From contig NZ_JACHNE010000001.1 in assembly GCF_014205255.1 (NCBI RefSeq), positions 4,030,001-4,094,000 of the forward strand: a DNA stretch of 64,000 nt. Reading direction: 5' to 3'. The notes beneath the pieces were generated by a model that saw nothing but the letters and a program-made list of their open reading frames with translations, was not told where the DNA came from and searched no databases. This document shows positions 8,462-16,172 of this stretch, one piece after another. The DNA is from Streptomyces caelestis (GTDB taxonomy: Bacteria > Actinomycetota > Actinomycetes > Streptomycetales > Streptomycetaceae). The position numbers and the translations under genes are program-made. Position 1 is the first letter of the stretch. Each line of letters opens with the position of its first letter.

Positions 8462-9614
8462 TCTTTTCGTAAGTTCGGTGGGTGTGGTGGCCGTGTGGGT
8501 GGGAGGCTGTCGGGGTGGCATATCAACCTTCCCCTTCGGTTGCCGGCTCCTCCCTTCCTCCTTTGTCTCGGCCTCAGTTGGCGGAGGCGCGTCGTGTTCG
8601 GGCAGTCGAGTTGTTCGAGGGCGGCGTCTCGAATGCGGAGATCGCGAGGGCGGTGGGGGTGTGTGCCGAGAGTGTGCGGCGTTGGCGGCGGGTGTGGGAG
8701 CAAGACGGTGCTTCGGGCCTGCGGCGACGGGCAGCCACCGGACGCCCACCCAAGCTGGACGACACCCAGGTCGAGATGGTCCGGGCCGCGTTGGAGCAAG
8801 GTGCCCAGGCTCATGGTTTCGAGGCCGACCTGTGGACCCTGGAACGAGTCGGCGCGGTCGTCACCCGGGCAACGGGGGTGGTGTTGTCGAGGGCGTCGGT
8901 GTGGCGGCTGCTGACCGGCCGGCTCGGATGGAGCCTGCAACGGCCCGAGCGGCGGGCGGTCGAGCGGGACGAGTCGGAGATCGCCCGCTGGATCGCGCAC
9001 GAGTGGCCGCGCATCAAAAAGGGGCCGTGAACACACGTGCCTGGATCGTCTTCCTCGACGAATCAGGCGTCTCCCTGCTCCCTCAGATCCGCCGCACCTA
9101 CTCGCCCCGAGGGCGGACTCCGCTCCTGCGGCACCGTCTGAACTGGAAGCGCGCGTCGATGGCCGGAGCCTTGGGCTACCACTCCACCGACCCCGATCGC
9201 GGGGCCCGCCTGTGCTTCCACCTCAAGCCCGGCAGCTACGACACCGCCGGGCTCATCGAGGTCCTGGAGCAGGTGAAGGTGTTCTACCGCGGCGAGCGAG
9301 TGGTCCTGGTCTGGGACGGCCTGTCCGCCCACTGGAGCCGGGCGATGCGGGCCTGGGTCGCCGAACAGGACTGGCTCACCCTGGAACGATTACCCGCCTA
9401 CGCTCCCGAGCTGAACCCGGTGGAACTGCTGTGGTCCTCGCTCAAGAAGCGTGAACTCGCCAACCTCGCCGGCGACCACCTCGCCGATGTCGCCGACGCC
9501 ACCGAGCAAGGCATCCACCGCATCAACACCAACCCCGGACTGCCATGGTCATTCCTCGCCCATACCGGCCTGACCATCCGTCCACCACACCCACCGAACT
9601 TACGAAAAGATCAG
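8458..9614 (+). mobile_element. complete IS630-family insertion sequence
   Basis: 1157 bp long. The terminal inverted repeats are 33 bp and perfect (left 8458-8490, beginning CTGATCTTTTCGTAAGTTCG; right 9582-9614). It is flanked by TA at 8456-8457 and 9615-9616, the target dinucleotide of the IS630/Tc1 group. It holds two overlapping transposase frames. The perfect ends and intact frames suggest recent insertion. It entered the 3' end of the permease gene. Confidence 0.93.
8515..9030 (+). CDS. IS630 transposase N-terminal frame (orfA)
   Basis: 171 residues from GTG 8515. It contains the DNA-binding region: LFEGGVSNAEIARAVGVCAE, SVRRWRRVWEQDGASGLRRR, and a second winged-helix segment (LSRASVWRLLTGRLGWSLQR). 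It ends at a TGA overlapping the GTG of orfB. The end of the frame is ATC AAA AAG GGG, an A5G4 run where a -1 slip joins it to orfB; IS630 elements commonly make the full transposase this way. On its own it would be a DNA-binding fragment. Confidence 0.88.
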   Translation: MAYQPSPSVAGSSLPPLSRPQLAEARRVRAVELFEGGVSNAEIARAVGVCAESVRRWRRVWEQDGASGLRRRAATGRPPKLDDTQVEMVRAALEQGAQAHGFEADLWTLERVGAVVTRATGVVLSRASVWRLLTGRLGWSLQRPERRAVERDESEIARWIAHEWPRIKKGP

Positions 9615-9617
9615 TAG
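9027..9617 (+). CDS. IS630 transposase catalytic frame (orfB, DDE)
   Basis: 196 residues. The DDE catalytic residues are visible: first Asp in WIVFLDESGVSLLPQ, second Asp in VVLVWDGLSAHWSRAM, Glu in PELNPVELLWSSLKKREL. It is probably translated as the C-terminal part of an orfA-orfB frameshift fusion; the overlapping GTG could allow coupled initiation instead. The stop codon TAG is made from the flanking TA duplication plus the next base, so termination uses target DNA. Confidence 0.88.
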   Translation: MNTRAWIVFLDESGVSLLPQIRRTYSPRGRTPLLRHRLNWKRASMAGALGYHSTDPDRGARLCFHLKPGSYDTAGLIEVLEQVKVFYRGERVVLVWDGLSAHWSRAMRAWVAEQDWLTLERLPAYAPELNPVELLWSSLKKRELANLAGDHLADVADATEQGIHRINTNPGLPWSFLAHTGLTIRPPHPPNLRKDQ

Positions 9618-9625
9618 CCGTCGTT

Positions 9626-10245
9626 TCATTTGGTGAGTCGGCGGTAGCTGATGAGGGCTGCGGCTATGCCGACGAAGGCCAGGAAGTGTTCGGCCTTTCG
9701 CTCGTAACGTCGGTGCAGCCTTCGGCATCCGGCCAGCCAGGACGGTCCTTTCGACGACCCAGCGGTGTCGGCCGAGCCGCGTGGAGGACTCGATGCCCTT
9801 GCGGGCGATGCGGTGGCGGATGCGGCGCTCGCGGAGCCATTTCCGCAGGTGGTCGTAGTCGTAGCCCTTGTCGGCGTGTAGCTTGGCCGGACGCCGGCGG
9901 CGGGGTCCGCGGCGGGAGCGGATGGGCGGGATCCCGCGCACGAGCGGCTGCAGGCCGAGGCTGTCGTGCGTGTTGGCGCCGGAGATGCCCAGCGACAGCG
10001 GCACGCCGTTTCGGTCGGTGATGAGGTGGATTTTCGAGCCCGGCTTGCCACGGTCGGTCGGATTCGGTCCGGTCAGTGGTCCCTTTTTGCCGCCCGGGCG
10101 CTGACGGAGTCGATCGCGCACCGCGACCAGTCCAGCTCGCCCCGAGCGCCGAGTTCGTCGAGGATGACGCGGTGGAGCCGGGCCCAGACCCGGTCCCGGC
10201 TCCACTGGGCGAAGCGCCGGTAGACCGTGGACTTTAGCGACCTAA
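9626..10245 (-). pseudogene. IS5-family transposase remnant (truncated and frameshifted)
   Basis: Reading leftwards: STVYRRFAQWSRDRVWARLH then VILDELGARGELDWSRCAID in one frame. After an A5G3 run near 10090 (a usual -1 frameshift site of such elements) it continues with GKPGSKIHLITDRNGVPLSL and PAKLHADKGYDYDHLRKWLR. Near 9750 a second shift, in RTV/SWLAG, moves the end (WLAGCRRLHRRYERKAEHFL) into another frame, and this is not expected in an active copy. The N-terminal third is missing beyond 10245. It is inactive. Confidence 0.8.
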
Positions 10246-10357
10246 TAGGCGACGTACAAATACCCAGTCAAAGCCGTCGGAGTAGTCGTATGCTTCCAGT
10301 TTCACAACGCCGCGATCTTGGCGTGACGAGTGGCCCTTCAGGCGCCCGTGGCGCCAC

Positions 10358-10379
10358 CACCTACGAAAATTCGTAGGTG
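10358..10379. repeat. perfect 10-2-10 inverted repeat in a gene-poor stretch
   Basis: CACCTACGAA, AA, TTCGTAGGTG. It lies between the IS5 remnant and the 55-bp repeats (10246-10480), where no complete gene is seen. Only a leftward fragment starting VKLEAYDYSDGFDWVFVRRL, cut at the IS5 boundary, looks protein-like. The dyad could be an operator of that truncated gene or a hairpin of a lost mobile element. Confidence 0.6.
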
Positions 10380-10480
10380 CCCCAGCAAGGCGGGAGCGGC
10401 CTCGTCCGGCCATGGGCCCACCCTGCCACTGGGTGCTAGGAGGCCAGGTGGGCGAAGTCCTGGCGCAAATGCCTGCCCTA

Positions 10481-10656
10481 GCAATGTTGCGGCGGGTGGA
10501 ACATTCACGTGTGGTGATTTCGAATACTAGCTTCGGCAATGTTGCGGCGGGTGGAACATTCACGTGTGGTGATTTCGAATACTAGCTTCGGCAATGTTGC
10601 GGCGGGTGGAACATTCACGTGTGGTGATTTCAAATGCTAGCTTCGGCAATGTTGCG
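10481..10656. repeat. 55-bp tandem repeat, 3.2 copies
   Basis: Copies at 10481-10535, 10536-10590 and 10591-10645, plus an 11-nt start of a fourth at 10646. Each begins with GCAATGTTGCGGCGGGTGGA and contains CACGTG and CTAG. The first two copies are identical; the third differs at two G-to-A or A-to-G positions. Each unit opens with the small dyad GCAA-TG-TTGC. It is non-coding as far as can be seen. Confidence 0.92.
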
Positions 10657-10862
10657 AGGTACGAGGGACGGGCGCACTGCCTGGCCGCGCCGACCGCGTC
10701 GGGGGGACGACTTCTCATCGCCTGTCTCGTCCACCACCAACGTCACCTCCCTGGAGCCGAGTTGCTCCACCGTCCAGGCCGCGGCCGTCCGGCTACCGCC
10801 TCGGTATCGAAGCGGGCGCGGGAGAGGGAGTACTTCGGCGCCGGCGCCGGCGAAGGAGCGGG

Positions 10863-10973
10863 GCGCCGGAGAACTCACGAGATGTCGCGCACAAGTACGT
10901 GCCGGAGCTGGCCGCAGGCCGAGACTCCCTGGTCTCCGCTCCTCACACGGCAGCGCTGCCCACCCCTCGCTGA
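10863..10973 (+). pseudogene. gene-end fragment, copy 1 (YVPELAAGRDSLV)
   Basis: The frame APENSRDVAHKYVPELAAGR, then DSLVSAPHTAALPTPR and TGA. A diverged copy of the same ending occurs at 11530-11633. No start codon, RBS or longer domain precedes it, so it appears to be the 3' end of a lost gene. The family is not recognised. Confidence 0.45.
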
Positions 10974-11128
10974 CCTGCTTGGCCACTGAAGTCCCACGCA
11001 GGTCACGGTAGTTGCTGTCGGACGGCCACAGAGCCGCACGGCCGACGAAGCGGGGGCCCGGTGTTTGTGGCTTCAACGGGTTTTGTAGGATCCACGCGAC
11101 CAATCCAAGCCCTATGGGGGAAACACTC

Positions 11129-11437
11129 ATGACCAAGCGCTTTTCCGCCCTGGCCGTCTCCGCGGCCATCGTCGGAGGCTTCTTCATCACGTCGGTGCCC
11201 GCTCACGCCGCCACGGCGGCCGGGCAGGGTGACGTCTCCGTCACCGCCGCCGTCACCTGCGACAAGGCGAAGCTGCGCCAGCAGATCGCCGAGCTCAAGA
11301 GGAAGGCCGCCCAGCTGAAGCAGCTGGGGGAGACCGCTGCCGCCAACCGGGCGCTCAGCGATGCGAGGGCTCTCCAGAAGAGGCTCGACGCGTGCATCAA
11401 GGCCGAAGACGAGTCGGCCAAGCCGTTCCCCGGCTAA
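11129..11437 (+). CDS. small secreted coiled-coil protein
   Basis: 102 residues. A clear signal peptide (MTKRFSALAVSAAIVGGFFI, then TSVPAHA-A cleavage) is followed by VTCDKAKLRQQIAELKRKAA and QLKQLGETAAANRALSDARA, a Lys/Ala-rich helix with one cysteine before it and one after (LDACIKAEDE), so the helical hairpin may be closed by a disulphide. GGGGGAAAC precedes the ATG. Function not recognised. It is framed on both sides by the duplicated YVPELAAGRDSLV gene-end fragments. Confidence 0.75.
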   Translation: MTKRFSALAVSAAIVGGFFITSVPAHAATAAGQGDVSVTAAVTCDKAKLRQQIAELKRKAAQLKQLGETAAANRALSDARALQKRLDACIKAEDESAKPFPG

Positions 11438-11529
11438 TTCCCGGCTCCACGTGTGGCGCTGCCCGTCCCGTTCCGCGGGGTGGGTGGCGCCACGCGCATG
11501 TCCGGCGCGTCTGCCCGCCCCCGCGGACG

Positions 11530-11633
11530 GCGGCGCTGGGACCACGCTCTACGAGTACGTGCCGGAGCTGGCGGCGGGACGGGACTCCCTGGTGGCGACG
11601 GCGGCCCAGGCGGCTCTGCCCGCCCCGCGGTGA
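11530..11633 (+). pseudogene. gene-end fragment, copy 2 (YVPELAAGRDSLV)
   Basis: The frame DGGAGTTLYEYVPELAAGRD, then SLVATAAQAALPAPR and TGA. It parallels copy 1 at 10863-10973 in both protein and DNA (GTGCCGGAGCTGGC then GACTCCCTGGT). No start or upstream domain can be seen. The two copies bracket the small secreted gene, which suggests a partial duplication of an older locus. Confidence 0.45.
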
Positions 11634-11654
11634 CCTGGGTAGCAACACAGAGAA

Positions 11655-11683
11655 GAGGGACGTCGACCAGGTCGACGCCCCTC
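11655..11683. terminator. long hairpin between converging gene remnants
   Basis: CGTCGACC-A-GGTCGACG (11661-11677) is a perfect dyad. It extends with GAGGG (11655-11659) and CCCTC (11679-11683) beyond one mismatch. It sits between rightward fragment copy 2 and the leftward truncated gene, which fits a bidirectional terminator, although no T run follows. Confidence 0.5.
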
Positions 11684-11750
11684 GCGGTCTCTCCTGCTGA
11701 CGACTGTGTCTGCGGGCGCGCGTCCAGTCGTCGCCGGCCTCCCGGTCGAT

Positions 11751-11969
11751 CTGGAGGAACGCGAGGTCACTGCTGATCCCCGAGTCGTCCGAGGCGGTCA
11801 CCGAGATGGTGACCGACTCGGTCTGGGAGGTGCCGAGGACGATGGGCTTGCCGCCGTTCACGGACAGCTTCTGGACCACCACACCCGTCTCTGCGGAGGC
11901 GGCCGGGGCGGTGACGACGGAGGCGGAAAGCGCCAGGGCTCCGGCGAGGACGGCACCTATGGATTTCAT
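11751..11969 (-). pseudogene. 3'-truncated secreted protein gene
   Basis: The start MKSIGAVLAGALALSASVVT then APAASA-E is a good signal peptide. The mature part, VVQKLSVNGGKPIVLGTSQT and ESVTISVTASDDSGISSDLA, is the N-terminal beta-domain of a small secreted Streptomyces protein family. After residue ~73 (FLQ) the sequence turns into arginine-rich, out-of-frame-like text. The frame stays open to 11397, but that part does not look like protein. The missing 3' half suggests deletion at this rearranged site. Confidence 0.6.
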
Positions 11970-12235
11970 GCGCCTGAATCCCCCATTGGTTCGGGCCTGC
12001 CCCGGCCGTGAATCCCCCCCGGCCGCAGGCATGGCAGGTGGAGGGAGGACATGTCACCCGCGCCGCTCAGCTCTGTCTCTACTCCTCTCCGGCTTCCGCG
12101 CCGACAACGACCGATGACGATTCATCCAGCCGCCTGACTTTCCGGTTGGGTGGGGCCGACCGAGGGGTCGTAGAGGGGCGTCGGGCGTTCGATATTCAGT
12201 GGCGGCATCCTCCCCGCACCCTCCACCATCCCCGC

Positions 12236-12847
12236 ATGGTCTCGAACGAGCAGGTCAGTGAACCCGCGGTGACTCGGTGGACGCGGGCGACCGTCTATCC
12301 CGACATGTGGGTGGATCCGGATGACGACCCGAGGGAGACCGAGGCCGAAGTCGTCGATGAACGCGGCGTGTTGCTGGAGAGCCTCCGTCACTATCGGCTC
12401 ACTCTGGAGATGAAGTGCGCGGGGCTGGACGCGGAGCAGATGGCGCGGCGGTCGGCGGCGCCGTCCACGATGTCGTTGCTGGGGCTGGTGCGGCATCTGA
12501 CCGAGGGGGAGCGGCACTTTCGGCGGGTGATGGCCGGGGAGGACGCACCGCAGCTGTACCGGACCGAGGAGGACCGGGACGGTGACTTCAACGGTGCGAT
12601 CGCGGATCCGGCGGTCGTGGAGGCGGCGTGGCGGCAGTGGCGGACCGAGGTGGAACTCACCGACCGGTACCTGGCCGGCGTGACGGACCTCGCCACCCTG
12701 AACGCCGGGTACTCCGACCTCGGGGCCGAGCCCGGTGGGCAGCTCCAGCTGCGGGATGCCCTGGCGGCGCATGCCGGGGAGTACGCGCGCCACTGCGGGC
12801 ACGCCGATCTTCTGCGCGAGTTGATCGACGGCCGGGTCGGGCAGTGA
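12236..12847 (+). CDS. DinB/DUF664-family protein
   Basis: 203 residues of the DinB-like four-helix-bundle family. RETEAEVVDERGVLLESLRH opens helix 1, then MSLLGLVRHLTEGERHFRRV carries a candidate metal/thiol-site His, and ALAAHAGEYARHCGHADLLR carries the closing pair of His. Such proteins in actinobacteria are often mycothiol-dependent transferases. No partner gene is evident. The ATG at 12236 lies within the preceding open frame and is chosen from family length. Confidence 0.85.
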   Translation: MVSNEQVSEPAVTRWTRATVYPDMWVDPDDDPRETEAEVVDERGVLLESLRHYRLTLEMKCAGLDAEQMARRSAAPSTMSLLGLVRHLTEGERHFRRVMAGEDAPQLYRTEEDRDGDFNGAIADPAVVEAAWRQWRTEVELTDRYLAGVTDLATLNAGYSDLGAEPGGQLQLRDALAAHAGEYARHCGHADLLRELIDGRVGQ

Positions 12848-12995
12848 CGACGCACGCCGTGACGTGTCCCGGGTTCCGGACTGTCGCTCATTACTCCTCG
12901 GGGAATCGACCGGCCTCGCCTTCCCCGGCAGGATCGGACGCGTCCCCACGAGAGCCGTCCGGGATCCGGTCGGCCGCAGTCGCGAGGAGAGTGCC

Positions 12996-13436
12996 ATGTC
13001 CGTCAAGTCCAGTCCTGTGACGCCGAGTTCCTTTGCCGAGTCCACCCGGGCCGTCGTGCAGGAGTTCCTCGCCGCGCGGCTCGCCGGGGACACCGAGCGG
13101 CTCGTCGAGCTGTTCGCCGACGAGGTCGACTGGGTGCTCGCCGACAACCCGGGTGTCCCGTGGATCCGGCCCCGGTCCACCGCCGCCGAATGTGCCGCGC
13201 AGTTCACGGAGTTGATGGAGCACACCGTGCCCGAGGACGCCCGCGCCTCCCTCGACGCCTTTCTCGTCGACGGTGCCGACGCCGTGCTCATGGGGCACTT
13301 GTCGGGGACCGTACGGGCGACGGGGAAGTCCTTCGAGGGACCGTTCGCGCTGCGCCTCACCGTGGAGGACGGCCGGATCACCCGGCACCACCTCTACGAG
13401 AACAGTCTGTCGATCGCCGAGGCCTGTACTCCGTGA
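12996..13436 (+). CDS. SnoaL/NTF2-like protein
   Basis: A 146-residue cone-shaped NTF2-like fold protein: STRAVVQEFLAARLAGDTER, LVELFADEVDWVLADNPGVP, and the closing strands FEGPFALRLTVEDGRITRHH. These are polyketide-cyclase-like or ketosteroid-isomerase-like small enzymes or binding proteins; specificity is unknown. GAGGAGA precedes the ATG at 12996. It stands alone, with the next gene on the opposite strand. Confidence 0.82.
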   Translation: MSVKSSPVTPSSFAESTRAVVQEFLAARLAGDTERLVELFADEVDWVLADNPGVPWIRPRSTAAECAAQFTELMEHTVPEDARASLDAFLVDGADAVLMGHLSGTVRATGKSFEGPFALRLTVEDGRITRHHLYENSLSIAEACTP

Positions 13437-13451
13437 GCACGCTGCGGCCGC

Positions 13452-14156
13452 TCAGTTCCGGCGGGCCGGCCGCCAGTACTGCCGCTTCTCCTCGTCCCGT
13501 ACGACCACGCCGAGCCGCAGCAGCTCACGGCGCAGCTCACGGGCGTCCTCGGCGTCGTCATCGCTCTTGCGGGCCTGGGCGCGTGCCCTGAGCAGGGCGT
13601 CCGCCCCCTCGGGAAGGCCGGGAGTGCCGGGGACCCAGCGGCGGAACTCGGCGCGGTACGGGTCCTCCTCCGCCCAGCGGTAGCCGTGCTCGGCGAGGGC
13701 GTCGGCCAGGCGGGGCCAGGGCAGGCCGCACTCCTCCCGGGCCAGTTCCCTGCCGTCCGGGGCCAGTACCACGAGTTGCCTGCCGTCCCTGCACAGCACC
13801 GCGACCTCCTCGCGGGTGAACTCCTGCGTGCTGTCCCTGATGGTCAGGGCGAGGTGCGTGCCGGACACGCGGACCGACAGCGACTCGTGCGCGGCGCTGA
13901 GGCCGAGCAGCAGGCCGCCGAGCGCGCCCACCGCGACCGTGCCGAGGGTGAGGGCGGGTTCCGGGATCGAGGTCAGCAGTTCGGCCGGGCCCTCCAGCGG
14001 TGCCCACGGCAGCTTCAGCAGCAGGCGGGCGAGGAGCGGGAGCACCGCGCCGATGCCGGCGCCGCAGGCCACACAGAAGAGGATGATCACCCAGGCCGAC
14101 TCGGCCAGTTCCGTGCCCTTGCCCGCGCCCGCCTGCGGCACCCGCTTCTTCCCCAT
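13452..14156 (-). CDS. YqeB-like membrane protein
   Basis: 234 residues. Two membrane segments are visible: AWVIILFCVACGAGIGAVLP and EPALTLGTVAVGALGGLLLG. They are followed by a cytoplasmic part that starts as a small beta domain (SVRVSGTHLALTIRDSTQEF) and ends in Arg/Glu-rich helices (RELRRELLRLGVVVRDEEKR). This matches the Streptomyces 'YqeB' protein type as I remember it; no activity is known. The start at MGKKRVPQ is supported by GAGGAAC eight bases upstream. Confidence 0.65.
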   Translation of the reverse strand: MGKKRVPQAGAGKGTELAESAWVIILFCVACGAGIGAVLPLLARLLLKLPWAPLEGPAELLTSIPEPALTLGTVAVGALGGLLLGLSAAHESLSVRVSGTHLALTIRDSTQEFTREEVAVLCRDGRQLVVLAPDGRELAREECGLPWPRLADALAEHGYRWAEEDPYRAEFRRWVPGTPGLPEGADALLRARAQARKSDDDAEDARELRRELLRLGVVVRDEEKRQYWRPARRN

Positions 14157-14271
14157 CTGAACGTTCCTCGCGTGCTCCATGAGGCGAGTCTCGGCGGGCG
14201 GGGCAGGCGCTGTCGTCAGCCGTTGGTCTACGCGTCCGCGACTTTGGTCGCGGGTCGCGACCAGCCCCGCC

Positions 14272-14715
14272 TCACGGATGCATCCGCGCCCCCTTCACCA
14301 CCTTGTCCACCGCGTTCTTCGGGCCGTGGACCGCGAGGCCGACCAGATCCAGGTCCGCCGTCGGCACCGACCGTACGGCCGCGCGGTTGTCGCGGTCGTT
14401 GCCCGTGGTGAAGAGGTCCGAGGTGAAGATCGCGCGGGGCAGGGAGCGGGAGAGGGTGCGGGCGTGAGCGGTGGTCAGGGTTTCCTTCGCGGCCTCGAAG
14501 ACCAGGACCGGCTGGCGGAACATCGGCAGGTAGGGCACGCCGTCCGCGTCCTCGTACGGTTCGCCGATCACCTCGGGGAGCTGCGTACCCAGGCCGCTGA
14601 CCAGGAACGACGTCACGTTGAGGCGCTGCCAGGGCTCCAGGTCGTCGCGCAGCAGCACGGCGATCTTCGTGTCGAAGCGGATCGGTTCCTGAGCCGGTTC
14701 GGTGTGCGTGTTCAT
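14272..14715 (-). CDS. DUF2000-family protein
   Basis: 147 residues, starting IRFDTKIAVLLRDDLEPWQR, then LNVTSFLVSGLGTQLPEVIG and ending TADLDLVGLAVHGPKNAVDK. This is the full DUF2000 pattern (PTH2-like fold). It is divergent from an AraC-type regulator whose ATG is only 50 bp away, a pairing seen repeatedly in actinobacteria, so it is probably the regulator's target. Biochemical function unknown. Confidence 0.85.
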   Translation of the reverse strand: MNTHTEPAQEPIRFDTKIAVLLRDDLEPWQRLNVTSFLVSGLGTQLPEVIGEPYEDADGVPYLPMFRQPVLVFEAAKETLTTAHARTLSRSLPRAIFTSDLFTTGNDRDNRAAVRSVPTADLDLVGLAVHGPKNAVDKVVKGARMHP

Positions 14716-14764
14716 GAGGCGAGCGTGCCCGGCGCCCCTCGCCAGGGTCTTGTACGTTCTTTGC

Positions 14765-15619
14765 ATGGCCTCACAGCCCGCCCGGATCGTCTCCGCCTGG
14801 CGGCCCGCAGTGCCCGGTGTCGTCGAGGTGTTTCACGCCCGCTTCACCGAGTACGCGTACCCGATGCACGTCCACGACGCCTGGACGCTGCTGATCGTCG
14901 ACACCGGCGCCGTACGGTACGACCTCGACCGGCACGAGCACGGCACCCCGCACGACACCGTGACGCTGCTGCCGCCGCACGTGCCGCACAACGGCTCCCC
15001 CGTCACGCCGGAGGGCTTCCGCAAGCGGGTGCTGTATCTCGACGGGACGTATCTCGGGGACGAGTTGATCGGGGCCGCCGTCGACCGGCCGGACCTGCGT
15101 GATCCGCTGCTGCGGCGGCGCGTCGGGCAGGTGCACGGCGCGCTGGTGCGGCCCGGTGGGGAGCTGGAGGCCGAGAGCAGGCTGATGTTCGTCGGGGAGC
15201 GGTTGCGCGGCCATCTGCGAGGTGAGAGCGACAAGCCCCGTCCGGCGGATCCCGTCCTCGCGCGCCGGCTGCGGGAGTTGCTGGACGAGCGGGTCGTGGA
15301 GGGTGTCGGGCTCCAGGAGGCGGCCGGGCTCGTGGGGGCTCATCCCGCCCATCTCGTACGGGCGTTCAGTGCCGCTTACGGCATCGCCCCGCACCAGTAC
15401 CTGACGTCCCTGCGCGTCGGCCGTGCCCGGCGGCTGCTGCTCGAAGGGCGCTCACCGGGAGAGGTGGCGGCCGAGACCGGGTTCTACGACCAGTCGCACC
15501 TCACCCGGCACTTCCGGAGGCTCGTGGGTGTGCCGCCGGGGCGTTACCAGGCGGGTCAGGGCCTGTCGTCTGGATCAGATCGCAGACGCGGGGCCTGGCA
15601 CGCGCATCCGCGGCGCTGA
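14765..15619 (+). CDS. AraC-family transcriptional regulator
   Basis: 284 residues. An N-terminal cupin sensor (AYPMHVHDAWTLLIVDTGAV, then LLPPHVPHNGSPV) is followed by the AraC double HTH: GLQEAAGLVGAHPAHLVRAF, SAAYGIAPHQYLTSLRVGRA and SPGEVAAETGFYDQSHLTRH. The C-terminal 25 residues (SSGSDRRRGAWHAHPRR) are atypical. It is divergent from the DUF2000 gene, which it probably controls. Confidence 0.9.
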   Translation: MASQPARIVSAWRPAVPGVVEVFHARFTEYAYPMHVHDAWTLLIVDTGAVRYDLDRHEHGTPHDTVTLLPPHVPHNGSPVTPEGFRKRVLYLDGTYLGDELIGAAVDRPDLRDPLLRRRVGQVHGALVRPGGELEAESRLMFVGERLRGHLRGESDKPRPADPVLARRLRELLDERVVEGVGLQEAAGLVGAHPAHLVRAFSAAYGIAPHQYLTSLRVGRARRLLLEGRSPGEVAAETGFYDQSHLTRHFRRLVGVPPGRYQAGQGLSSGSDRRRGAWHAHPRR

Positions 15620-15662
15620 AAAGGTGCCGCCGATTCCCTGCGACCTTATCCAAACGAGGACC

Positions 15663-16172
15663 CTAGCGCTGCGGGCGCTGTGTCAGGTGCGCGAACGCGT
15701 CCAGGTTGCGTGTCGACTCCCCGCGGGACACCCGCCACTCGTACTCCTTGCGGATCGCCGAGGCGAAGCCCAGCTCCAGGAGCGTGTTGAAGCTGCCGTC
15801 CGCGGCCTCAAGAACCTGGCCGAGCAGGCGGTCGATCTCGTCGGCGGTGACGGCGGACAGGGAGAGGCGGCCGGTGACGTAGACGTCGCCGTGCTGGTCG
15901 ACGGCGTAACTCACGCCGTAGAGCCTGAGGTTGCGTTCCAGGAGCCAGCGGTGGACGCCTTGCTCGTTCTCGTCGGGATGGCGGATGACGAAGGCGTTGA
16001 GCGAGAGGGAGTGGCGGCCGACGATCAGGGAGACCGTCGTCTTGAGCTTGCGGGTGCCGGGGAGCTGCGCCACGTAGGTGCCGGGCTCGGGGCTCTCCCA
16101 CTCCAGGTCGGCGTCCTTCAGCACTCCCTCGATGACCTGTGCCGCACGCTGTTCCAGATCGGTTTCACCCAT
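15663..16172 (-). CDS. YbjN-domain protein
   Basis: A 169-residue bacterial sensory-transduction-type YbjN protein: TYVAQLPGTRKLKTTVSLIV, GRHSLSLNAFVIRHPDENEQ, VHRWLLERNLRLYGVSYAVD, ADEIDRLLGQVLEAADGSFN. The start overlaps the end of mshA by 8 bp, so the two are translationally coupled. The same mshA-ybjN order is conserved in Streptomyces. The role is unknown; the type III secretion-chaperone-like fold is family knowledge. Confidence 0.85.
   Translation of the reverse strand: MGETDLEQRAAQVIEGVLKDADLEWESPEPGTYVAQLPGTRKLKTTVSLIVGRHSLSLNAFVIRHPDENEQGVHRWLLERNLRLYGVSYAVDQHGDVYVTGRLSLSAVTADEIDRLLGQVLEAADGSFNTLLELGFASAIRKEYEWRVSRGESTRNLDAFAHLTQRPQR

Noticed and set aside
6557..8749. 730-codon leftward frame over the permease and IS630
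   Set aside because: Spans an IS boundary and is low-complexity; antisense shadow.
10481..10656. CRISPR array
   Set aside because: Units are directly adjacent with no variable spacers; a simple tandem repeat.
11655..11683. Site-specific recombination (dif-like) site
   Set aside because: The dyad is longer than a dif core, lacks its central hexamer, and sits between converging genes; a terminator hairpin is simpler.
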